Positions 58,172-64,000 of a stretch of DNA of 64,000 nucleotides are shown one piece after another. The stretch is from JAYEHL01 sp041653935 (GTDB lineage Bacteria > Chloroflexota > Dehalococcoidia > E44-bin15): assembly GCA_041653935.1 (NCBI GenBank), contig JBAZEO010000007.1, positions 1 through 64,000 on the forward strand, written 5' to 3'. Under the pieces are notes generated by a model. That model was not told the DNA's origin and ran no database searches. It saw nothing but the letters and a program-made list of their open reading frames with translations. Position 1 is the first letter of the stretch; every line of letters begins with the position of its first letter. The position numbers and the translations under genes are program-made.

Positions 58172-58981
58172 ATGGACAAATGGACAATCGTCGGCTACGC
58201 AGTCGGTATTATATTCAATATCAGCTTCGTAGCAGTAATGCGGGCAAAGCTATATGATAGCACTGTCGAATTCTTAAAATCCGGCAGGTTTGCATGGTTT
58301 ATCGTATTCCTGTTGAGCGCCATTGAAATGGCGATAACGGGAGGCATGGAAGCACTCAAAAAACCTGACGCTTTCATGGCATTGCTTCAGGCGGCGGCGG
58401 CTTATGCTACTACCACGCAGGCGGCTTACGCTGCCGGTAAACCGGTGTGGACGGCGGCTGTAAAGTCTGGAAATGCAGTAAAATGCCTTATTTTAGTGCT
58501 TATAGCCGTTATGATGACTGTTTTACCGACTACAGCGCACGCCGATATGACTACTGTATATCAGGCTCAGATCGGCATGACACAGGTATCGCTCGCGAGT
58601 GTTGAATCTGTGGGTCAGATCGAACTTAATATAATCCAACCTATTGCACAGATTGATACCAGCGATGGTGGGATTATCGAGAACGTTCAGGACTTTATAG
58701 ACAAGTTCGGCGGGAAGATAATTTATCTACAGAGTTTCAAAACGAAGGAAAGTTGCGCCGCTGGGGATTTGTCTTTTAAGGTCTATCAACCTCAGAAATT
58801 GCCGACTTTCACCTTCAATGCTGACGTGATCGCGCGATTCGATGACGGTATTAAACTGAATCCTGGCGCATCTATCAACATCAATCAGGGCAATGCGGTT
58901 GTGCAATTCGGAGTCGCTTATGTGCCTGATGAACGATACAGGACAAGTTGGTTTATAAAACTTGTGGAAGTTATCAAGTGA
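58172..58981 (+). CDS. Membrane protein fused to exported domain (269 aa)
   Basis: GGAGGAAAATAA precedes ATG 58172. Residues 5-22 and 42-60 are hydrophobic helices; residues 104-124 form a second signal-like stretch ending AHA, after which a soluble beta-rich domain begins. This looks like an inner-membrane lysis protein joined to a Sec-exported, possibly periplasmic, domain. The TTAHA site (120-124) may be processed. No family recognised. Confidence 0.55.
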   Translation: MDKWTIVGYAVGIIFNISFVAVMRAKLYDSTVEFLKSGRFAWFIVFLLSAIEMAITGGMEALKKPDAFMALLQAAAAYATTTQAAYAAGKPVWTAAVKSGNAVKCLILVLIAVMMTVLPTTAHADMTTVYQAQIGMTQVSLASVESVGQIELNIIQPIAQIDTSDGGIIENVQDFIDKFGGKIIYLQSFKTKESCAAGDLSFKVYQPQKLPTFTFNADVIARFDDGIKLNPGASININQGNAVVQFGVAYVPDERYRTSWFIKLVEVIK

Positions 58982-59001
58982 CCGAACTGTAGGGGCCGGA
59001 T

Positions 59002-59035
59002 GGAGAGGTTTACGCACTCCCTCGTAGACCTCTCC
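59002..59035 (+). terminator. Stem-loop terminator candidate
   Basis: GGAGAGGTTTA (59002-59012) pairs with TAGACCTCTCC (59025-59035) at 10 of 11 positions, followed by GTTTA. It separates the membrane gene from the one at 59053. Confidence 0.55.
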
Positions 59036-59052
59036 GTTTATAGAGGTGCAAC

Positions 59053-59274
59053 ATGCCAAATAATGATAGTGGAGTTACTCATTGCAGCGAATGTGGAGCC
59101 GTCTGTATTGTGGTCGACGGTAAACTGCAACCTGTCGGTGACACTGCTATGGCGCGGATGAATAATTATCTGCAGGAGGAAAACGGACGATTATTGAATG
59201 CGTTCGCTGAAGTCAGCAGGATAATTGATGAGCCGATAACAGGGGAGAGTTTGTTAGAGGAGTTGAGAAAATAA
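59053..59274 (+). CDS. Zinc-knuckle hypothetical protein (73 aa)
   Basis: CSECGAVC near the N-terminus followed by a helical, acidic body. AGAGGTGCAAC precedes ATG 59053. No family recognised. Confidence 0.55.
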   Translation: MPNNDSGVTHCSECGAVCIVVDGKLQPVGDTAMARMNNYLQEENGRLLNAFAEVSRIIDEPITGESLLEELRK

Positions 59275-59276
59275 TT

Positions 59277-60071
59277 ATGCCAACACCATTAGTAATTCAT
59301 CACAATGATAATGACGGGTTCTGTGCCGCCTGGTTAGCGAACAAGGCATTAACTCAAGGCGGATTAGTTCCCGAATTCTTTGAGACAAATTATGGACAGG
59401 AACCTCCAGAAGTCAAAGATCGAGATGTGTTCATACTCGACTTTTCTTACTCACGCGACGTGCTTTTGAAGCTCAAGGAGTATGCCAAGGCCTTATTGGT
59501 CATAGATCACCACAAAACAGCTCAGGCAGCATTGGAAGGATTGGGCTTCTGCATCTTTGATATGAACAAAGCAGGTTGCCAACTGACTAGAGAATATTTC
59601 GGACTACCGCAACATTGGATTGTTGATTATGTGGAAGATCGGGATTTGTGGAAATGGTGCTTGCCACAGTCGAAAGAAGTCAATGCGACACTCCATAGTT
59701 ACCCGAAAACATTCACTGGCTGGGATAAGATAGCATCTACTAAAATAAGTGAACTTGCTAAGGAGGGTATCGCTATACTACGTTATCAGAATAGGCTCAT
59801 TGAACGCGCAACTCTGTATCCTGAGACAATAAATATTGGTGGACATACTATACCTATAGTTAATTCCACGGTCTTGCAATCCGAGATAGCTCAAAAACTC
59901 GCTGAAGGTCAACCGTTCAGTGCTGTGTATTCAGATAAAATTAATGGAGATCGAACATTTAGCCTACGTTCAACTGGAGACTTTGATGTATCTGAGATAG
60001 CAAAACAATTCGGCGGCGGCGGACATAAGAATGCTGCGGGATACACCATAACGCAGGTTCCAAACAGGTGA
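59277..60071 (+). CDS. DHH-family phosphoesterase (264 aa)
   Basis: HNDNDGFCAAW at 9-19, DFSYSR, DHHK at 77-80, DYVEDRDLW and the C-terminal DHHA1-type motif FGGGGHKNAAG at 245-255: complete DHH/DHHA1 architecture. Such enzymes cleave nanoRNAs, pAp or cyclic dinucleotides. In a phage carrying an Acb2-type sponge, degradation of cyclic-nucleotide alarms is an attractive but untested role; a nanoRNase role is the conservative alternative. Confidence 0.85.
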   Translation: MPTPLVIHHNDNDGFCAAWLANKALTQGGLVPEFFETNYGQEPPEVKDRDVFILDFSYSRDVLLKLKEYAKALLVIDHHKTAQAALEGLGFCIFDMNKAGCQLTREYFGLPQHWIVDYVEDRDLWKWCLPQSKEVNATLHSYPKTFTGWDKIASTKISELAKEGIAILRYQNRLIERATLYPETINIGGHTIPIVNSTVLQSEIAQKLAEGQPFSAVYSDKINGDRTFSLRSTGDFDVSEIAKQFGGGGHKNAAGYTITQVPNR

Positions 60072-60074
60072 AAT

Positions 60075-60527
60075 ATGAAAACAATACCAATCGATCGAGC
60101 CGAACTTGTCAGACGGATGAATGCTTGCTTCGGCGTCGTAAAGTACCGACTCGGAAGCAAGCCGAATCTGTATCATCTTCCACCTGCGTTCAAGACTTCG
60201 GATTGCAGTGGGTTTGTACGCTGGCTGTTATTCCAAGCAAGCCATGAAACCGTCAAGATCGCGCCTGGATCGTGGTATCAGCAGGAATGGTGTAAGGCAC
60301 AGGGATTCAAGAAGGTAGTGTATAAAGACGTAGCTGGACTTATGGACAGTCGTTTGCGGATAGCGTTTATTGACGGTGTCGGTAGTAAGGTGGGTCATGT
60401 TTGGTTGGTCTGTAATTCAATGACCATAGAGTGCTATGGCGGTCACGGATGCGGCAGGCGAGCGTGGGATACTCCCGTGCTGCTCAATAACGTGGATGCG
60501 ACCTATGTGCTTACTGATAAGATTTGA
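60075..60527 (+). CDS. NlpC/P60-type peptidase, prob. endolysin (150 aa)
   Basis: TSDCSGFVRWLL places the catalytic cysteine at C44. SKVGHVWLV supplies H108, and a third polar residue (E119 or H124 region) completes the triad. Cell-wall amidase of the NlpC/P60 family; no signal peptide, so export would need a holin. It lies in the lysis region after the holin-like genes, which supports an endolysin. Confidence 0.8.
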   Translation: MKTIPIDRAELVRRMNACFGVVKYRLGSKPNLYHLPPAFKTSDCSGFVRWLLFQASHETVKIAPGSWYQQEWCKAQGFKKVVYKDVAGLMDSRLRIAFIDGVGSKVGHVWLVCNSMTIECYGGHGCGRRAWDTPVLLNNVDATYVLTDKI

Positions 60528-60541
60528 TTTAAGGAGTTGAT

Positions 60542-61012
60542 ATGTATACAGTAGACGAATTAAAAACAAATACAGAAACACAAAAGCATATTAACAATGT
60601 GGTAAGATTTATGACCGAATTACTCGAAGAAATTAAGTTACGTTGCGCGGATCATGACAAGAGTAAATTCGAACGTCCAGAGGTAGAAATATTCACAGTG
60701 TATACACCCAAATTAGCCGGTTGCACCTACGGCAGTGATGAATATAAGTCTTATCTATCAGGAATGAAACCCGCATTAGATCATCATTACAATCATAATA
60801 GGCATCATCCTGAGCATTTCGCAAATGGCATAGACGGCATGACATTGGTTGACTTGATAGAAATGCTATGCGACTGGAAAGCAGCAACCATGCGACACAA
60901 TGACGGCAGTATGGATCAATCACTGGAAATAAACAAAGCCCGCTTCGGGATGTCTGACCAGCTTGTGAGCATGCTACGCAATACTGTTGAGGGAATGGAT
61001 TGGAGAAGTTAA
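60542..61012 (+). CDS. DUF5662 protein (156 aa)
   Basis: AAGGAGTTG precedes ATG 60542. The family blocks are clear: HINNVVRFM, CADHDKSKF, PALDHHYNHNRHHPEHF, MTLVDLIEMLCDWKAATMRH. HD-like histidines and aspartates suggest a metal-dependent helical hydrolase. DUF5662 is common in phages and has no proven activity. Confidence 0.8.
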   Translation: MYTVDELKTNTETQKHINNVVRFMTELLEEIKLRCADHDKSKFERPEVEIFTVYTPKLAGCTYGSDEYKSYLSGMKPALDHHYNHNRHHPEHFANGIDGMTLVDLIEMLCDWKAATMRHNDGSMDQSLEINKARFGMSDQLVSMLRNTVEGMDWRS

Positions 61013-61014
61013 AC

Positions 61015-61749
61015 ATGGAATCTATCTTTCTCCTTGTTTCGATCCTGCTTAAAGTTTTCGGCGATCCTACCGGCCAACCGCTCGCCTATACCGATACCAT
61101 TGTCACTGACGCGGGCAGGACACAGGCGATATACCGGCATTGTAGCCCTTGTGAGATATTTCAGTTCAAGCCGTCCGGAAAACTCCTCTACCGATCCCTG
61201 CCAGTTGATGACCATGAGCGGCGTTATTATCTACTTTCATCAACCGAGCAGCCATTTTTACAGGATGTGATGCGCCGAATACAACGTGACGATCAAGGCC
61301 GCGTCGACCATGTGCAGATCGACAACGACACCGCCTATGGCACAACGCCACCAAGCGAGGTCACGGGCTGGGAGTTTCATGCTTACGGACAAGGCATAGA
61401 AACCGTAACGGCGTTTGACGGCGCGGGAAACTGGACTGAATCCACACTGCGGACGCTGGATGCTCGCGGCCTGGTCACTAGGCAGTTGTCACTCACAAAC
61501 GTCGGCGCGATACAAAGCGATATCCGGTTTACGAGGGATGAGGCAGGCAGGGTTGGTGGTTTCACTTATAAGGGCGTTAGCTATACGGTTAAGTATACCG
61601 TAGACAGTAAGGGTAACTGGACGCTGGCCACCGTCACAGGCCAGCCACCAGTGATTCCGGTTGCAGCTCCGGCAGCCGCGCCGGTTCCTAAGTTGGTTGA
61701 AATACCAGGATCATTTAGCATTCAGCGGAAGATCATCTACCCGGATTAA
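61015..61749 (+). CDS. Secreted RHS/YD-repeat-like protein (244 aa)
   Basis: ATG 61015, within AGAAGTTAAACATG. Residues 2-16 are hydrophobic (ESIFLLVSILLKVFG) like a signal peptide. The body shows beta-turn repeats with YD-type content (DGAGNWTESTLRTLDARGL, DEAGRVGGFTYKG). Pro/Ala-rich linker and a short C-terminal tail. Possibly an exported surface or toxin-like protein; no toxin domain is visible. Confidence 0.55.
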   Translation: MESIFLLVSILLKVFGDPTGQPLAYTDTIVTDAGRTQAIYRHCSPCEIFQFKPSGKLLYRSLPVDDHERRYYLLSSTEQPFLQDVMRRIQRDDQGRVDHVQIDNDTAYGTTPPSEVTGWEFHAYGQGIETVTAFDGAGNWTESTLRTLDARGLVTRQLSLTNVGAIQSDIRFTRDEAGRVGGFTYKGVSYTVKYTVDSKGNWTLATVTGQPPVIPVAAPAAAPVPKLVEIPGSFSIQRKIIYPD

Positions 61750-61764
61750 GCCTGCCGTCATTTC

Positions 61765-61834
61765 AGCCACAGCCGCATGGCCTGCTGGCTAGAATCCGTC
61801 TGTCGGGCAGCAAGCCACCACATAGACGCGGATT
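61765..61834. other. Hairpin-rich gap downstream of gene 61015
   Basis: A nested stem-loop AGCCA...TGGCT (61765-61790) and a second stem AATCCG-TCT with AGA-CG-CGGATT (61793-61834) lie between gene 61015 and the integrase end. No ORF. May be a structured 3' region or part of the attachment site. Confidence 0.45.
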
Positions 61835-61895
61835 GAATGCTGAGGACGTAGAAAACGATTGTGGAGCGATTTATGAGGTTTGGCGGGTATGAATG

Positions 61896-61949
61896 AATGC
61901 TTGCATTATGCACCGCACTAGCTCTTGAGGGCAACATAATACAAGCATT
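61896..61949. other. Imperfect inverted repeat, candidate attP
   Basis: AATGCTTGCATTATG (61896-61910) and CATAATACAAGCATT (61935-61949) match as inverted repeats at 14 of 15 positions with 24 bases between. The full 54-bp span and dyad symmetry resemble the attP of a large serine integrase, and the integrase gene ends just beyond (61959). Attachment-site function is inferred. Confidence 0.45.
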
Positions 61950-61950
61950 T

Positions 61951-61992
61951 GTGCCACATTATCCGTTATCGGGTGTGGCACTTTGCTTTTTT
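61951..61992 (+). terminator. Intrinsic terminator of late operon
   Basis: GTGCCAC (61951-61957) pairs with GTGGCAC (61975-61981), followed by TTTGCTTTTTT (61982-61992). It would stop rightward transcription before running antisense into the integrase. Confidence 0.7.
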
Positions 61993-63416
61993 GTCCCTCT
62001 ACACTCTGGATAAACAACCCTGATCGGATTCAACGATAAATTGGAATATAGATCAATCCACAGTGGCTGTGCTCCTGTGTTGACCGTTATCCGAGCATTG
62101 ATGATAGTCATCAGTTCCCGCTTGTCTTCATCCGACATTGTCGTCCAATTTTCTTCCAAGTTTTCAATCCACTCGGTTGCAAGTTTTAATGTAACCATGG
62201 ATGCAACGTTGACATTAGGAATACTCTTTATTTGATTTTCAATCTCATCCGTCCTTGCTGTAAACTCCGCAAGGTCGATATGTCCCGTGATATATAGGTT
62301 TTTAACGCGACTTTTCATTGCTTCGAGGTTTTTGCGCTTAGATGATCCGTTATAATGCTTCGGTTTTTTCTCGGTTGCCGCTTTCGCTATTTCTTTACGA
62401 TATATCGACACGGCACTGGATACGGCCATGCCCATAAGCCGATCAATATACCTGTTCGATACGGATTGCCCTTTGCAGAGTTTATCAGCACGGCCTCTGC
62501 ACATCCATCCGTCAATTCTCCTCTGACAATTATGAACCCAAAGTCGACCTCCGCAAAGACTACAGTAGAGGAATCCGCTAAAAGCAAGTTTGCGTGGTGA
62601 ATTACGGCGATTGTTGTTATCTACTGGCATCAACAATGAATCGACCATATCGGTAAGTTCGACCGGCACAATACGCGGGATGAGTTCCGGCGCGTCGATT
62701 ATGCGACCGTCATATTTTAATTGCTGGCGGTAGACAGTAGATCGCAAGAGTGAGAATACTGTCTTATTGCGCCATGCATAACCATCTCGGCTGGGTATCC
62801 CTTCGGCATTCAACATCCTTGCGGTCGCCGCCGCATTGCCGCCGTATCTGACAAACAACTCGAATACGCGGACGGCTTCACCGGCGCGGTCATTCGCGGT
62901 AACAAGTTTGGTCGCTTTGTCGTAAGTAAATCCGAGTGGAGGCAGTCCGGCAGGCCAGCGACCAGATAGAGCACGATCCAAGTTATGAGCATACACACGC
63001 TCTCCCGTATGTTCTCGGTCAAGAGCAGCTACGCCCATCATAATATGTAACATGAATCGACCCGAAGCACTATCCCGGTCTATCGTTTCAGTCACAGAGT
63101 AGAGAGTGCATTTCGCCTTGTCCAGAATCTCAAGCCATTTGTATTGTTCACTTGGATTGCGGAAGAGTCTGTCTAGCTTCCAGACTACAAGGCCATCGAA
63201 GCCTCTCTTCGAAGCATCCATTCGAAGCATACTTCGAATCTCGGCAAGCACCAGTCGGCGTTCTACGGATTTCGATCCTGATATTGGAATCTCGTGGTAG
63301 ATGGCGACTAGTTCATGCCCTTCGCGCTCGCACCACTCACGGGCGAATCTCTCTTGGACGGCTTGCGAGTCCTCTTGTTCATCGGTCGACCGGCGGGTAT
63401 AGGCTATCAGATTCAT
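61959..63416 (-). CDS. Large serine integrase (485 aa)
   Basis: N-terminal resolvase domain with catalytic Ser10 in YTRRSTDEQ and the Arg-rich active-site helix (WKLDRLFRN), then a recombinase domain (PLGFTYDKATKLV, FELFVRYGGNAAATARMLN) and a zinc ribbon C285/C288/C306/C314, then a coiled-coil C-terminus (about residues 350-400). Catalyses unidirectional attP x attB recombination. Begins six bases after the stop of the small paralogue on the same strand. Phage integrase module. Confidence 0.93.
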   Translation of the reverse strand: MNLIAYTRRSTDEQEDSQAVQERFAREWCEREGHELVAIYHEIPISGSKSVERRLVLAEIRSMLRMDASKRGFDGLVVWKLDRLFRNPSEQYKWLEILDKAKCTLYSVTETIDRDSASGRFMLHIMMGVAALDREHTGERVYAHNLDRALSGRWPAGLPPLGFTYDKATKLVTANDRAGEAVRVFELFVRYGGNAAATARMLNAEGIPSRDGYAWRNKTVFSLLRSTVYRQQLKYDGRIIDAPELIPRIVPVELTDMVDSLLMPVDNNNRRNSPRKLAFSGFLYCSLCGGRLWVHNCQRRIDGWMCRGRADKLCKGQSVSNRYIDRLMGMAVSSAVSIYRKEIAKAATEKKPKHYNGSSKRKNLEAMKSRVKNLYITGHIDLAEFTARTDEIENQIKSIPNVNVASMVTLKLATEWIENLEENWTTMSDEDKRELMTIINARITVNTGAQPLWIDLYSNLSLNPIRVVYPECRGTKKQSATPDNG

Positions 63417-63422
63417 TTTCTT

Positions 63423-63806
63423 TTATTGTGATTTCAGCGTTTCAAATAACTGATCCAAGACTGTCTTATGGTCAACGATTTCTGTTATTGAGTAGATTGC
63501 GCAATCCGTTTCACCGAGAAATCGAAGCCATGCAACCTGCTTCACGCAATCCCGAAACAGACGATCTAACCTTAAAACAATAAGCCCGTCAAAATCCTTT
63601 TTTTCACTTTGGAGCAATGATTGGATTTCTTTAAGCGCAGGTCGTTCATCGACACCCGTCAAGCCGGACATTGGAGCTTCATTATAGATACGAATTAGCT
63701 CATGCCCTTCGCGTTCGCACCATTCGCGGATCGAGCGTTCTTGGATAGCCTGCGACTTACCTTGCTCATCAACCGCCGATCTGGTATATCCGATAACTTT
63801 TGCCAT
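63423..63806 (-). CDS. Small resolvase-domain paralogue, catalytic Ser lost (127 aa)
   Basis: Aligns along its whole length with the first third of the integrase (AVDEQGKSQAIQERSIREWCEREGHELIRIYNEAPMSG matches ...STDEQEDSQAVQERFAREWCEREGHELVAIYHEIPISG). At the catalytic position the integrase Ser10 is Ala11 here; the Ser next to it sits where Arg is expected. It stops after the resolvase domain. It looks like a catalytically dead protein that could pair with the integrase as a dominant-negative or directionality factor. Confidence 0.8.
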   Translation of the reverse strand: MAKVIGYTRSAVDEQGKSQAIQERSIREWCEREGHELIRIYNEAPMSGLTGVDERPALKEIQSLLQSEKKDFDGLIVLRLDRLFRDCVKQVAWLRFLGETDCAIYSITEIVDHKTVLDQLFETLKSQ

Positions 63807-63859
63807 TAGCTTGCCTCATTAGAAATTCACCGTATAGTAACTTTCGGTTCAATGATCCA

Positions 63860-64000
63860 TCAACCTCCTTTGCCGTTCCCATCCCGTGGGTATAGGAATG
63901 GCACTAGTATTCCATATAGTGTAAAAACCACGAATGCCCAAACCAATACAACTTTTGGTGCAAATATTACCACTATGAACGCTATTAATGTTATAAAGAA
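63860..64000 (-). CDS. C-terminal end of a membrane protein, truncated by window edge
   Basis: On the minus strand an open frame enters from beyond 64000 and ends with TGA at 63860-63862. The visible 46 residues are strongly hydrophobic (FFITLIAFIVVIFA...VVLVWAFVVF) and end in a basic Gly-rich tail. It overlaps an AAAGGAGG ribosome-like site. Start outside the window. Confidence 0.5.
   Translation of the reverse strand, partial: FFITLIAFIVVIFAPKVVLVWAFVVFTLYGILVPFLYPRDGNGKGG

Overview
The window reads as most of a temperate, podovirus-like bacteriophage or prophage genome. The modules found are a Rad52-type annealing module, replication genes, a two-ORF terminase, portal, scaffold, a Mu gpT-like capsid, tailspikes, three large internal or ejection proteins, lysis genes and a large serine integrase. 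There is no tape measure or major tail protein. Genes are packed with ATGA, GTGA and TAATG overlaps and canonical AGGAGG ribosome sites, one of them a full AAAGGAGGTGAT. This implies a bacterial host with an ordinary anti-Shine-Dalgarno sequence and sigma70-type promoters. I cannot name the host.

Layout. 1-8.5 kb: small early genes, including a SWIM zinc-finger protein, a Rad52/22-family protein, an HNH endonuclease and a KGG protein. 8.8-11 kb: a replication initiator with iteron-like repeats inside its own gene, then a DnaB-type helicase. 11-18.5 kb: accessory early genes (DUF5131, degenerate DUF45 peptidase, VRR-NUC nuclease, an interrupted DNA methyltransferase, HNH, SPL-like radical SAM, an Acb2/Tad1-like cyclic-nucleotide sponge). 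19.4-20.9 kb: a leftward cluster with its own promoter and a small helix-turn-helix protein. 21.4-34.6 kb: packaging and head genes with a tRNA-Ser. 34.6-40.7 kb: a glycan block (radical SAM/SPASM, glycosyltransferases, a 1,145-residue multi-domain glycosyltransferase, UDP-xylose synthase). 40.9-58 kb: adaptor, tailspikes and ejection proteins, interrupted by a stand-alone tnpB. 58-61.7 kb: lysis and late genes. 62-64 kb: a serine integrase plus a small, catalytically altered recombinase paralogue on the minus strand.

The most unusual signal is a set of structured RNAs in the intergenic gaps. Three (about 6466-6625, 8613-8775 and 17308-17415) share one architecture. Each follows a near-consensus sigma70 promoter. 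Each has three long helices whose strands interleave as A-B-C-A'-B'-C', with helix sequences that differ between copies while the pairing is kept. That is strong covariation-type evidence for a conserved pseudoknotted RNA that I cannot match to a family I know. Other structured elements lie at 18217-18286, 27262-27387 (two T-loop motifs and a pseudoknot), 27412-27515 (kissing-loop candidate around a terminator) and 32447-32622.

Several genes are broken in a patterned way. Three are interrupted by a single in-frame TAA where CAA (Gln) would restore the frame (14823, 22147, 26946). The HNH gene has a one-base shift in an A6 run. The terminase is divided by a one-base frame change. Functionally, the dehydrogenase at 27.5 kb and the decarboxylase at 39.8 kb would together make UDP-xylose for the glycosyltransferases. 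The Acb2-like sponge and the DHH phosphoesterase are candidates for countering nucleotide-signal defences.
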